NCBI GenBank assembly: GCA_903927605.1
Contig: CAIYNT010000162.1
Coordinates: 1-57,249 of the forward strand
Reading direction: 5' to 3'
Source: an uncultured Holophagaceae bacterium
GTDB taxonomy: Bacteria; Acidobacteriota; Holophagae; Holophagales; Holophagaceae
DNA length: 57,249 bases
The notes below the pieces were generated by a model. It did not search any database. It saw nothing but the letters and a program-made list of their open reading frames with translations, and was not told where the DNA came from. The translations under genes were made by a program, and so were the position numbers. Shown here in pieces: positions 44,288-52,817 of this stretch. Position 1 is the first letter of the stretch. Every line of letters begins with the position of its first letter.

Positions 44288-45433
44288 ATGCTTGGTTTCA
44301 CCCTTTCACCCGAACAACAGGCCGAGAAAGCGCGCGCCCATGCCTTCGCTGAGAAGATCATGCGCCCCGTGGCGCGCAAGTACGACGAGACCGGCGAATG
44401 GGCCGTGGACGTCTACAAGGCGGCCTGGGACCAGGGCTACCTCCAGGCTCTGGTGCCCGAGGACTGCGGCGGTCCCGGTGTCTGCCAGGTGGACGAGGCC
44501 ATCGTCTGCGAGGAGTTCGCCTGGGGCTGCGCGGGACTCTACACCTCCATCATGGCCAATGGCCTGGCCATGACTCCCCTGCTCGTCGCCGGCACCCCGG
44601 AGCAGAAGAAGAAGTGGCTGGGCATGCTGGCCGAAGAACCCAAGTTCGCGGCCTTCTCCCTGTCCGAGCCCAATGCCGGCTCCGATGCCGGCGGCATGAG
44701 CTGCCGCGCCGAGAAGAAGGGAGACAAGTACATCATCAACGGCACCAAGTGCTACTGCACCAATGGCGGCTACGCCGACTGGTACGCGCTCTTCTGCAGC
44801 ACCGATCCCAGCAAGGGCGCCCGCGGCACCAGCTGCATCGTGGTACCCCGCGACACGCCAGGCCTGGTGGTGGGCAAGGCCATGGACAAGATGGGCCAGC
44901 GCGCCTCGAACCAGGTGGAGCTCTACTTCAACGATGCCGAAGTGCCCACCGAAAACATCCTCGGCAAGGAAGGCATGGGCTTCGTCATCGCCATGAAGAC
45001 CCTGGACCAGACCCGTGCCGCCGTAGCCGCGGGTGGCGTGGGCGTGGCCCGGGCCGCCTTCGAGATCGCCCTCGAATACGCCAAGACCCGCATCCAGTTC
45101 GGCCAGCCCATCTTCAGCAACCAGGCCATCAGTTTCATGCTGGCGGACATGGCCAAGAAGATCGAGGCCAGCCGCCTGCTCACCTGGCAGGCCGCCTGGA
45201 TGACCGACAACGGCATCAAGAACTCCAAGCAGAGCGCCATTGCCAAGACCTTCGCCACGGACACGGCCATGGAGGTCAGCACCGACGCCGTGCAGATCCT
45301 CGGCGGCAACGGCTACAGCCGCGACTATCTCGTCGAGAAGTGCATGCGCGACGCCAAGCTCCTGCAGATCTATGAAGGAACGAACCAGATCCAGCGCCTG
45401 GTCATCGCCAAAGAGATCCAGCAGGGGAATTGA
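44288..45433 (+). CDS. acyl-CoA dehydrogenase (short/medium-chain type)
   Basis: 381 residues, the normal size. MLGFTLSPEQQAEKARAHAF opens the N-terminal helical domain. FAAFSLSEPNAGSDAGGMSC is the ACAD signature 1, and QILGGNGYSRDYLVEKCMRD with the final YEGTNQIQRLVIAKEI is signature 2; the catalytic Glu is the one in YEGTNQ. It desaturates acyl-CoA, passing electrons to ETF. AAGAGG precedes ATG 44288. It may serve fatty-acid or branched-chain acid catabolism together with the carboxyltransferase 4 kb away. Confidence 0.95.
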   Translation: MLGFTLSPEQQAEKARAHAFAEKIMRPVARKYDETGEWAVDVYKAAWDQGYLQALVPEDCGGPGVCQVDEAIVCEEFAWGCAGLYTSIMANGLAMTPLLVAGTPEQKKKWLGMLAEEPKFAAFSLSEPNAGSDAGGMSCRAEKKGDKYIINGTKCYCTNGGYADWYALFCSTDPSKGARGTSCIVVPRDTPGLVVGKAMDKMGQRASNQVELYFNDAEVPTENILGKEGMGFVIAMKTLDQTRAAVAAGGVGVARAAFEIALEYAKTRIQFGQPIFSNQAISFMLADMAKKIEASRLLTWQAAWMTDNGIKNSKQSAIAKTFATDTAMEVSTDAVQILGGNGYSRDYLVEKCMRDAKLLQIYEGTNQIQRLVIAKEIQQGN

Positions 45434-45456
45434 CCGGATGAGAGCGGACCTCAACA

Positions 45457-45508
45457 GCGGGTCGCGAACGAACGCGCCTGAATGGCGCGTTCTGAGCGGG
45501 GCACCCGC
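45457..45508. repeat. nested palindromic repeat, same family as 16643-16705
   Basis: Outer arms GCGGGT (45457-45462) and ACCCGC (45503-45508); inner perfect hairpin GAACGCGC (45470-45477)/GCGCGTTC (45485-45492). Outer sequence (GCGGGTCGCGA ... GAGCGGGG.ACCCGC) is shared with the copy beside tRNA-Thr but the inner hairpin is different. It lies 24 bases after the acyl-CoA dehydrogenase stop and might act as its terminator. Confidence 0.75.
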
Positions 45509-45667
45509 TTGGTTCGTTCAAACCATGAGGTCGGCCACAATCCTCATCGAAGTAGATCCGGCAGGGAATTAGAAGGCGGCGAACATCAACCAGCTTTGAG
45601 CAACAGCTTCACCTGCTTGCGAGCCCCGGCCTCCCTGGGGTCCATCCCATGAAGGCATACTGACACT

Positions 45668-47371
45668 GTGGCGCGACATCCTTGGATTTCCAGAACCTTG
45701 CTGGCGGTGGTGCTGTTGGCCACCTTCCTCGCGGGTATGGCCCTCTTGACCTCGGCCCCGGGCGGGGGGCTCCCGCCCCTTTCAGCCCTGACCCTCGTGG
45801 CAGGCACCATTGGCCTGGGGGCCTGGCTCGGGATCCAGGCCCGGACTCGCTGGATCGAACGGCCCCGGCTGCTCCAGACCGAGCAGCGCTGGGCAGCGGG
45901 CGATCATCCCTACGAGGTGCTCCAGGTCCTGGGGGATCCGTTGTGGTACCGCGGGGAACTGGGCTACCGGACGCTCCTGTTGAAAAGTGCGCTCCACCTC
46001 TCCCTGGGGTACCGGGACCGGGCCTGGCTGGAGGCCCTTGAAGCCCAACTCGCCCGGCTTCCGCTCTGGAAGCGACTGCTGACCTCCCGGGGTTTCCAGA
46101 AGGTGCCTGGAATCCCCAGTGCCCGGCGCCTGGCCTGGGGCAGACGGCTGATCGCCCTGGCCCCACATATGGGCCGGCTCCGCCATCTCCAGGGCATCCT
46201 GCTGCTTCGCGTCGCCGACCCCGGGGCCCTCCAGGAGGCCTGGGTCCAGTTCGAGGCGGCTCTGCCCCTGTCCTGGGACGACCCTCTGGTCCTGGAGGAC
46301 CTCATGCTCGCGGGGCTTCAGCACGGCAAGGAGGCTGTGGCCGAGCAGGCGCTGGCGGTCCTCATGGCCCGCCATGGCGATCCGCGGCTGCCTTGGGATC
46401 GGGGCGCTGCCGGGATGTACCTGTTGCGGAATGGCCGTCATGCCGAGGCGATTGCCCTGGTCCAGGCCCTGCCTCCGGAACGGCGCTCCCAGCCCCCTCA
46501 TTGGCTGGCGGAGACGGTCTCACGCCGCCAGCTGGGGGACCGGGAAGGGGCCTTGCGGGTCATCGAGACCGCCCTCAGCCGGCTGCCCGGCGCCTTCCGC
46601 CTCTGGATGGAGCGGTATCAGATCGCGCTGGAACTGCATCGCGACAATGAGGCCCTGAAGACCCTGGAACACGCCTGGGCGACCATCCCGGAAGGTGACG
46701 AGAGCGAAACCCTCCGACAGGAGTGGTACCTCCGCCGGGCGGAGTTCGCCTTCTGGTGGGAAGGCCGGCCCGCCTTCGCCAAGGAGCAGCTGGACAAGAT
46801 CCAACCGGAGTCCCAAGGGGAGCATCACCCGCCCCTGCGACTGCAGGTCCAGGTGGCGGAAGGCAACTACGAAGCCGCCTATGCCGAAGTGGTGACGCTG
46901 CTGAAGGAGCACCCCGAGGATGTGGACCTGCTGCTGCTCCAGGCGGACTGCCTGGCCGGCATGGACGCCTGGGAGGCCTTGCTGCCCTTCCTCGATGGCC
47001 TCGGAGAGACCTGCCGCGAACGCCCGTCCTTCTGGCATCTGCGGGGGCTGGCCCGGGTCCATCTGGGAGATCCCCTCCCCGCACGTCTGGATCTCGAATG
47101 TGCGGTCCGCATGGACCCCCAGGATCTGCGCTACCTCCTGGATGCAGGTCATGCCTGCGCTGAGCTGGGGGATTGGGATCGGGCCGAGAGCCATTGGCGG
47201 CAGGCCCTCCAAGTGGATCCCCAGGCCGAGGAGGCCCTCATCCACCTCGCGGAGGCCCGGAGGGAGCTGGAAGATCTGGACGGCGCCCGACGCTACCTGC
47301 GGGAGTGCCTGCTGCACCACCCCGACAGCCAGGATGCGCAAACCCGCTTAGCAGAATTGGAAGCGAATTGA
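45668..47371 (+). CDS. membrane-anchored TPR protein
   Basis: 567 residues from GTG 45668. Two hydrophobic helices at the N-terminus (LLAVVLLATFLAGMALL and LTLVAGTIGLGAWLGIQ) anchor it. The rest is helical with TPR-like repeats, for example AGHACAELGDWDRAESHWRQALQVDP and EALIHLAEARRELEDLDGARRYLREC near the C-terminus. Such proteins scaffold complexes, often for envelope assembly. No catalytic motif. The ribosome binding site is weak and an alternative start within a few codons is possible. It converges with the next gene (11 bases apart). Confidence 0.8.
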   Translation: MARHPWISRTLLAVVLLATFLAGMALLTSAPGGGLPPLSALTLVAGTIGLGAWLGIQARTRWIERPRLLQTEQRWAAGDHPYEVLQVLGDPLWYRGELGYRTLLLKSALHLSLGYRDRAWLEALEAQLARLPLWKRLLTSRGFQKVPGIPSARRLAWGRRLIALAPHMGRLRHLQGILLLRVADPGALQEAWVQFEAALPLSWDDPLVLEDLMLAGLQHGKEAVAEQALAVLMARHGDPRLPWDRGAAGMYLLRNGRHAEAIALVQALPPERRSQPPHWLAETVSRRQLGDREGALRVIETALSRLPGAFRLWMERYQIALELHRDNEALKTLEHAWATIPEGDESETLRQEWYLRRAEFAFWWEGRPAFAKEQLDKIQPESQGEHHPPLRLQVQVAEGNYEAAYAEVVTLLKEHPEDVDLLLLQADCLAGMDAWEALLPFLDGLGETCRERPSFWHLRGLARVHLGDPLPARLDLECAVRMDPQDLRYLLDAGHACAELGDWDRAESHWRQALQVDPQAEEALIHLAEARRELEDLDGARRYLRECLLHHPDSQDAQTRLAELEAN

Positions 47372-47382
47372 TCCTGAAGCAG

Positions 47383-48441
47383 CTAAGTAGGCTTCTCACC
47401 CTTCAGCAGGGCCAGCTTGGTGTCGTAGCGGGATCGCATCTCGGGCATGGCCCATTTGCGGGCCTTCTCCAAAGCCTTGATGGCGTCCTTTAACTGCCCC
47501 TGGGCCAAGCTGATGCGCGCCTGAATCAGGTAGAAGTCCGATTCCACCGGCAGCAGCCGAATCGCCTGCTTGATGCGCTTTTCGGCTTCCATCCAGTTGC
47601 AGTCCTGGAGGGCCTCCTCCGCCAGGAAGGCATTGAAGAAGGGATCCTTTTTCCGGACCTCCAGGCCCCGATCCCGGTACATCTGGGCCTCCGCCTCGCG
47701 CCCCTCGGCCCTCATCAGACTTTCGAGGTTGCCGCAGGGGGCGCCGTCCCTGGGATCGACCTGGAGGGCCTTGAGGAAGGACTGCTCGGCCTCGGCGTCA
47801 AGCCCCTGACTCCGCTGGACCACACCAAGGATGTTCCAGCCTACGCCGAGGCCGGGATCCATTTCCACAGACTGATGGGCGAACTTCAACGCATCGTCTG
47901 GTTTTGACTCGTCCAGCAGTTCCACAGCGCGGTTGCTGAAGTACAGGGCCAGGACCCGTTTGGACCCCAGGGGGGCGATGAGCCGGGCACCCCGCCGGAT
48001 CTCCGGCATGAAATCGGCGATGATCTCCTGGCCCTGGGCCCCCGTAGGGACCACTGCCACCACATGCCGCTCGTACCGGATGACAGATCCCACTCGGCGC
48101 CAATGGCTGACTCGAAGGGACTCGCCATAGCGGGCATCGAGACCGATGGAACGACAGGCGACCACCGAAAGAGCTGTCAAGGTCAGACAGTTGGCCTTGC
48201 GATCCCGCCATGCCTCAGCAGGGGTCCGCGTATAGGTATCGTCGTAGGTGATCCCGAGTCCGCCGTCCTCGGGCTGGGCGAAAATAGCCTTCACGAGTGC
48301 CCCGACCTTGGCCGCGACCCCCTGCTGGTTCAAGGTGTGCTGCCGCGCGAAAACCCGCAGCTCCGGCGGAGCCTCGAATGGATCATCCCCCGCTGCCAGA
48401 AGGACCGCGCCAAGCAGGAGGGGCAGAATTCGCAGCCACAC
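47383..48441 (-). CDS. transglutaminase-like domain plus TPR protein
   Basis: 352 residues from GTG 48441. An N-terminal signal helix (LRILPLLLGAVLLAAG) precedes a transglutaminase/cysteine-protease-like domain: RKANCLTLTALSVVACRSIGL (active-site Cys) and IRYERHVVAVVP (His). TPR repeats follow: ALKFAHQSVEMDPGLGVGWNIL, AEQSFLKALQVDPRDGAP, EKRIKQAIRLLPVESDFYLIQARI. The role is unknown; a periplasmic peptidase or scaffold is plausible. The much longer frame reaching 49083 overlaps the formyltransferase gene antisense and is rejected; GAGGG lies seven bases before GTG 48441. Confidence 0.82.
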   Translation of the reverse strand: MWLRILPLLLGAVLLAAGDDPFEAPPELRVFARQHTLNQQGVAAKVGALVKAIFAQPEDGGLGITYDDTYTRTPAEAWRDRKANCLTLTALSVVACRSIGLDARYGESLRVSHWRRVGSVIRYERHVVAVVPTGAQGQEIIADFMPEIRRGARLIAPLGSKRVLALYFSNRAVELLDESKPDDALKFAHQSVEMDPGLGVGWNILGVVQRSQGLDAEAEQSFLKALQVDPRDGAPCGNLESLMRAEGREAEAQMYRDRGLEVRKKDPFFNAFLAEEALQDCNWMEAEKRIKQAIRLLPVESDFYLIQARISLAQGQLKDAIKALEKARKWAMPEMRSRYDTKLALLKGEKPT

Positions 48442-48519
48442 GGAATGGCCCTCGACCCAACATAGGTCCGCAGACAGGGTTTTCAACGAATATGCGATCC
48501 TGGACGTTCCGGGGGAATC

Positions 48520-49446
48520 ATGTCCAAACCGACGGCCGTGGTCTGTGCCTATTCCAGCGTGGGAACCGCGGCCCTGGAGGGACTGCTGGAGGCGGGCGTC
48601 GAGATTCGCGCCCTGTACACCTACTCCCAGGGTGCCGATGAGCAGTGGTTCACCCCCCCGGCCACCGTGGCCCGGGCCCAGGGAATTCCCGTGCACCTGG
48701 CACCAGTCTTCAACGACGATGCGGTGTACGAGGCCATCCAGGCCCACCAGCCCGACTTCCTGTTCAGCTTCTATTTCCGGGAGATGATCCAGGGTCGGTT
48801 CCTGGAGCTCCCCCGCCTCGGCGCCTACAACCTGCACGGCAGCCTGCTGCCGAGATACCGCGGTCGGGCCCCCCTCAACTGGGTTCTGGTGAAGGGCGAA
48901 ACCGAAACCGGCATCACCCTCCACGCCATGACCCCCAAGCCCGACGACGGCCACATCGTGGCCCAAGCCCGGCTGCCCATTGCGTGGGACGAGACCGCCC
49001 TGAGCCTGACCGATAAGGCGGCCCTGGCGGGACGGGGCCTGGTACGCGACGCCATTCCAGGCCTGGTGGATGGCTCCGCCCAAAGAATCGACCAGAAGAC
49101 CCTCGGCCCCTCCACCTACTTTGGTGGCCGAAAGCCCACCGACTCGCGTCTGGATTTCGCCATGACTGTGCAGGAGGCCTTCAACCAGATCCGCGCCGTG
49201 GCGGACCCTTGGCCCAACGCCTTGCTGGAGACCTCGACTGGGACCGTGAAAGTAGCCTGGGCCCTGCCCAGTTCAGAGCCCTGCCCTCCCGGGCGGTTCT
49301 GCCTCACCCTGGAAGGCGTGCTGCTGGGGTTCTCGGATGGCGCGCTGCGGTTGCATGCGCTCCGCAGGGGCGCCCACCGCAGCGAGCGCCCCTCGGATCA
49401 CGCCCAGTGGCTTTTGGAGCTGGGCGTGCCGGTCGCAGTGGACTGA
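48520..49446 (+). CDS. ArnA-type formyltransferase
   Basis: 308 residues. The formyltransferase fold has GAYNLHGSLLPRYRGRAPLNW with catalytic N104 and H106, and MTPKPDDGHIVAQ with Asp142. This matches the UDP-L-Ara4N formyltransferase half of ArnA (N102/H104/D140) and its single-domain homologues, which formylate amino-sugars with 10-formyltetrahydrofolate. The C-terminal OB-like domain follows (about 205-300). No decarboxylase half and no neighbouring sugar-nucleotide genes are present, so the amino-sugar substrate is unknown. It starts 78 bases from the divergent transglutaminase-TPR gene. Confidence 0.88.
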   Translation: MSKPTAVVCAYSSVGTAALEGLLEAGVEIRALYTYSQGADEQWFTPPATVARAQGIPVHLAPVFNDDAVYEAIQAHQPDFLFSFYFREMIQGRFLELPRLGAYNLHGSLLPRYRGRAPLNWVLVKGETETGITLHAMTPKPDDGHIVAQARLPIAWDETALSLTDKAALAGRGLVRDAIPGLVDGSAQRIDQKTLGPSTYFGGRKPTDSRLDFAMTVQEAFNQIRAVADPWPNALLETSTGTVKVAWALPSSEPCPPGRFCLTLEGVLLGFSDGALRLHALRRGAHRSERPSDHAQWLLELGVPVAVD

Positions 49447-49452
49447 CCTGGA

Positions 49453-51210
49453 TCAGAGATGCCTGGCCAGACTGTGCCCCACTTCGGCGGGGTCCAGAAT
49501 GGTCGAGTCCATGGGCAGGTAGGCCGGATCCCACATGGCGTCGGCCACAGCGCGGGAAATGTCGGCTTCGGCAAGCACACGGTTCGCCACACCCTCCTCC
49601 TGCGCGGCCTTGACCACGGCTTCCGCCACCGCCTTGGTGACGCGCCGGATCTGGCTCGTGGGCGGGAAGAGGCTCCCGGCCGCGAGGTCCTCAGGATGGA
49701 CTTCCTCGGCCAAGCGCCGAGCGGCGGCCGCGAACAGCCCATCGCGGACTTCCCGGGCCTCGGACACCATGAGCCCCAGGCCCATTCCCGGGAAGATGAA
49801 GGAATTGTTGCCCTGTCCGATGACATGGGTCCGGCCCAGGAGGGTGACTGGATCAAAGGGGCTGCCCGTGGCCACCAGGGCGCGGCCATCGGTCCAGCGC
49901 AGGATGTCCGCTGGTGTCGCTTCGGACTTGCTTGTCGGGTTGGACATCGGGAACACCAGGGGACGCTCCCTGTGGCGGGCCATCTCGCGGATGATGTCCT
50001 CGGTGAAGACGCCGGGCTGGCCCGATGTTCCGATCAGCATGGTCGGCTTGAGGGCACGCACCACCGCGAACAGATCCCGGCGCTGGCCCTGGCCCAGTCC
50101 GTGCTTCTCGGCGAAGGCGGCAGGCCAGGCGAAGGAGCGCTTGTGGACATCCTGGATCGGCGTGTCGTCCACGAGGAATCCATGGCTGTCGAGGTTGGCG
50201 ATGGCCGTCGTGAGGGCCTCCCCTTCGAGGCCCGCCCTGCAAAGGGCATCCCGCAACAGTCGGGCGATGCCGACGCCTGCGGCGCCGGCTCCAAGGATGA
50301 CGATGCGCTGATCCTTGAGCGGTATTCCCGTAGCTCTGGATCCAGCCATCATGCCCGCCACGCCGACGGCGGCCGTGCCCTCGATGTCGTCGTTGAAAGT
50401 CGTGAGCGCCTTCCGGTAGCGGTCCAGAAGGGTGAAGGCCATGACCTTCTTGAAGTCCTCCCACTGCAGGATGGCCTTGGGAAAGCGTGCTATCACCGCA
50501 TGGACGAACTCATCAACCAGGGAATCGTATTCGGCGCCCCGCAGCCGGGGGGCCCGCCACCCGAGGTAGAGCTCGTCCTTGAGCAGATCCTGGTTGTCCG
50601 TCCCCACGTCCAGGCTGATGGGCAGCGTCTGCCAGGGCGGGATCCCCGCCGCGGCGGTGTACAGCGCCAGCTTCCCGATGGGAATGCCCATGCCGCCCGC
50701 GCCCTGGTCGCCCAGGCCGAGGATCCGCTCATTGTCCGTGACCACGATCAGGCGCACGTCGTCGAAGGGCGCGTTCCCCAGGATGTCCTTGATGTGGCCC
50801 CGGTGCTCGGGCGTGATCCAGATCCCCCGCGCCCGGCGGAAGATGTGGCTGAACTCCTGGCAGGCCTGCCCCACCGTCGGGGTGTACACGATTGGCAGGA
50901 ACTCCTCGATGTGATCGATCAGTACCCGGTAGAAGAGATACTCGTTCCGGTCCTGCAAAGCAGCGAGGCCGATGTACTTTTCAAGGGGATCCTTCTTGCG
51001 GGCAATGTTGGCGTAGACGCGCTGGGATTGCTGTTCCATCGTGCTCACGGCATGAGGGAGCAGGCCCTCGAGTCCGAGGGAAGAGCGTTCCTCCTTGGTG
51101 AAGGCCGTCCCCTTGGTAAACATGGGGTGCCTGAGCAGCCGTGCGCCGCGGTAGGGAACCGTGAGACGAGTTCTGCCTCCGACTTCGAATCTGAGACCGT
51201 ACCGTTCCAT
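49453..51210 (-). CDS. maeA: NAD-dependent malic enzyme
   Basis: 585 residues, the long (SfcA/eukaryotic-like) malic enzyme. Motifs: RNEYLFYRVLIDHIEEFLPI with VYTPTVGQACQEFS (catalytic Tyr), VTDNERILGLGDQGAGGMGI, FNDDIEGTAAVGVAGMM (metal-binding Asp residues), IVILGAGAAGVGIARLL (NAD site), GTSGQPGVFTEDIIREMA and PMSNPTSKSEATPADILRW. It converts malate to pyruvate and CO2. GGAGGGTGAG precedes ATG 51210. It is followed 6 bases downstream by the convergent formyltransferase stop, and lies downstream of asnA on the same strand. Confidence 0.94.
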   Translation of the reverse strand: MERYGLRFEVGGRTRLTVPYRGARLLRHPMFTKGTAFTKEERSSLGLEGLLPHAVSTMEQQSQRVYANIARKKDPLEKYIGLAALQDRNEYLFYRVLIDHIEEFLPIVYTPTVGQACQEFSHIFRRARGIWITPEHRGHIKDILGNAPFDDVRLIVVTDNERILGLGDQGAGGMGIPIGKLALYTAAAGIPPWQTLPISLDVGTDNQDLLKDELYLGWRAPRLRGAEYDSLVDEFVHAVIARFPKAILQWEDFKKVMAFTLLDRYRKALTTFNDDIEGTAAVGVAGMMAGSRATGIPLKDQRIVILGAGAAGVGIARLLRDALCRAGLEGEALTTAIANLDSHGFLVDDTPIQDVHKRSFAWPAAFAEKHGLGQGQRRDLFAVVRALKPTMLIGTSGQPGVFTEDIIREMARHRERPLVFPMSNPTSKSEATPADILRWTDGRALVATGSPFDPVTLLGRTHVIGQGNNSFIFPGMGLGLMVSEAREVRDGLFAAAARRLAEEVHPEDLAAGSLFPPTSQIRRVTKAVAEAVVKAAQEEGVANRVLAEADISRAVADAMWDPAYLPMDSTILDPAEVGHSLARHL

Positions 51211-51368
51211 GACTCACCCTCCTTCTCGATGGTTCGAGAGTCCTCTGCACGGACACGGCCGTGTCACTGGTTGAAGGGGCCCCACCGGGGCAACGACACC
51301 CCCCTAATGAGGATGGGGGCATCAACAATCAAGAGATCCAAATGTGTAGTCGCGATGCCAGGTTGTCC

Positions 51369-51398
51369 AGCCCCGAGCTGCCTGAGCGGCCCGGGGCT
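51369..51398 (-). terminator. putative terminator of asnA
   Basis: AGCCCCG (51369-51375) pairs with CGGGGCT (51392-51398), with partial pairing of the bases between. It lies 15-44 bases after the asnA stop on the minus strand. No clear U-tract follows. The remainder of 51211-51412 shows nothing else. Confidence 0.45.
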
Positions 51399-51412
51399 CC
51401 CGCCTGCCTCCA

Positions 51413-52540
51413 TCATTCGAGGACATGGATGTTCTTCTTCGCGCAGATGTCCTTCAGCTGCCAGGGCCAAACGCTGACGGTGACTTCACCGAGATGCGCG
51501 GTACGCAGGAGGTACATGAAGGTGCGTGCCTGGCCGATGCCGCCGCCGATGGAGAGGGGGATCTGGTCGTTCAGGATGGCCTGGTGATAGGGGAGTTGCA
51601 GGAACTCCAGCTGCCGGGAAAGCTCCAGCTGGGTCCGCAGGGTCTCCTTGGTCACCCGGATGCCCATGGAGGTCAGTTCATGGCGTCGCCGGGTGATGGG
51701 GTTCCACACGAGGATGTCGCCGTTGAGCCCGTGGGTGCTCCGTCCCGTAAGGGATGAGGTGTCGGTGGCCCAGTCGTCGTAGTCCGCGGCCCGCATCTCA
51801 TGGGGATAGCCGTCCTTCAGCACCCAGCCGATGCCGATGATGAACACGGCGGGATACTTCTGGAGGATGGCCGTCTCCCGCTGTTTGCGCGGCAGGTCCG
51901 GGTACATCTCCAGCAGATCCTCCGCATGGATGAACACCAGTTCCTCGGGGAAATCCGGTAATCCGCTCGCTTGCAAGGCCGGGAACTGCGCCTGGGCCTG
52001 ACGCCCGGCGCCCAGGATCACCTTCCAGATCTTCCGGACCGTGTCCTTGAGGAAGTCGAGGTTCCGCTGGTCGCTGGTCATCCGCCGCTCCCAGTCCCAT
52101 TGATCCACATAGGAGCTGTGGTCGTGGTCCAGGAAGTAGTCCTTCCTCACCGCGCGCATGTCGGTGCAGATGCCTTCGCCGGGCTGGCAGCCGAACTGGG
52201 CCAGCGCCATCCGCTTCCACTTGGTGGCTGCCTGCACCACCTGCGCCTGGATGGGACTGGATAGCCCGAGCCCGCAAGGGAACTCCACCGGCGTACGGGA
52301 GCCATCCCGGTCGAGGTAGTCGTTCACCCCGCTGGCACGGTCCACGATCAGCGGAACCTGCACCATGTCGAGGTTCAGCTCCCGGCAGAGGTGCTCTTCG
52401 ATGTACCGTTTCACAGCGAACACGGCCCTCTGGGTATCCATCCGGTTCAACAGGGGCCGGTAGCCCACCGGGAGGATTTTCTCGACCTCCTCATAGGTGC
52501 TGATGCCCGGTCCTGCCAGATCCGCGGTCTTGTCGGACAT
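51413..52540 (-). CDS. asnA: aspartate-ammonia ligase (asparagine synthetase A)
   Basis: 375 residues, somewhat longer than the 330 of E. coli AsnA, mainly through insertions. Family motifs: FAVKRYIEEHLCRELNL, VPLIVDRASGVNDYLDRDG, VEFPCGLGL and VVQAATKWKRMALAQFGCQP, EGICTDMRAVRKDYFLDHDH, SSYVDQWDWERRM, and SIGGGIGQARTFMYLLRTAHLGEV near the C-terminus. The enzyme makes asparagine from aspartate, ammonia and ATP; it is a class II aminoacyl-tRNA-synthetase-like fold. ATG 52540 has GGAGG upstream. AsnA has a patchy distribution, so horizontal acquisition is possible. Confidence 0.94.
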   Translation of the reverse strand: MSDKTADLAGPGISTYEEVEKILPVGYRPLLNRMDTQRAVFAVKRYIEEHLCRELNLDMVQVPLIVDRASGVNDYLDRDGSRTPVEFPCGLGLSSPIQAQVVQAATKWKRMALAQFGCQPGEGICTDMRAVRKDYFLDHDHSSYVDQWDWERRMTSDQRNLDFLKDTVRKIWKVILGAGRQAQAQFPALQASGLPDFPEELVFIHAEDLLEMYPDLPRKQRETAILQKYPAVFIIGIGWVLKDGYPHEMRAADYDDWATDTSSLTGRSTHGLNGDILVWNPITRRRHELTSMGIRVTKETLRTQLELSRQLEFLQLPYHQAILNDQIPLSIGGGIGQARTFMYLLRTAHLGEVTVSVWPWQLKDICAKKNIHVLE

Positions 52541-52817
52541 GGAACTCCCTCCTCCGCGCAACACGGGGAAGTGGCTCGCACCGAAATCATTCCGGGGTGA
52601 CCCTCCCCGAACGCAGCACCGAAGATAGTCATCCGTCCGGTGGAATACAAGATCTAGCCATCGTCATTCATTCGCCCTGAGGGTCCCCTGTCGAGCTTCC
52701 TGAAGCCGCTGGCATGAATAGCCCCAGCCAGACCCGGCCAGTAGCGCCGGCCCGACCTTATCGGAATGAATCCCGTTCTGAGGTTGAGTGGAGGTTGGAC
52801 CTAGCCTGACGACCGGA

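Noticed and set aside
47383..49083. Longer version of the transglutaminase-TPR gene
   Set aside because: The extra N-terminal 214 codons are antisense to the ArnA-like formyltransferase; a signal-peptide start with ribosome site exists at 48441.
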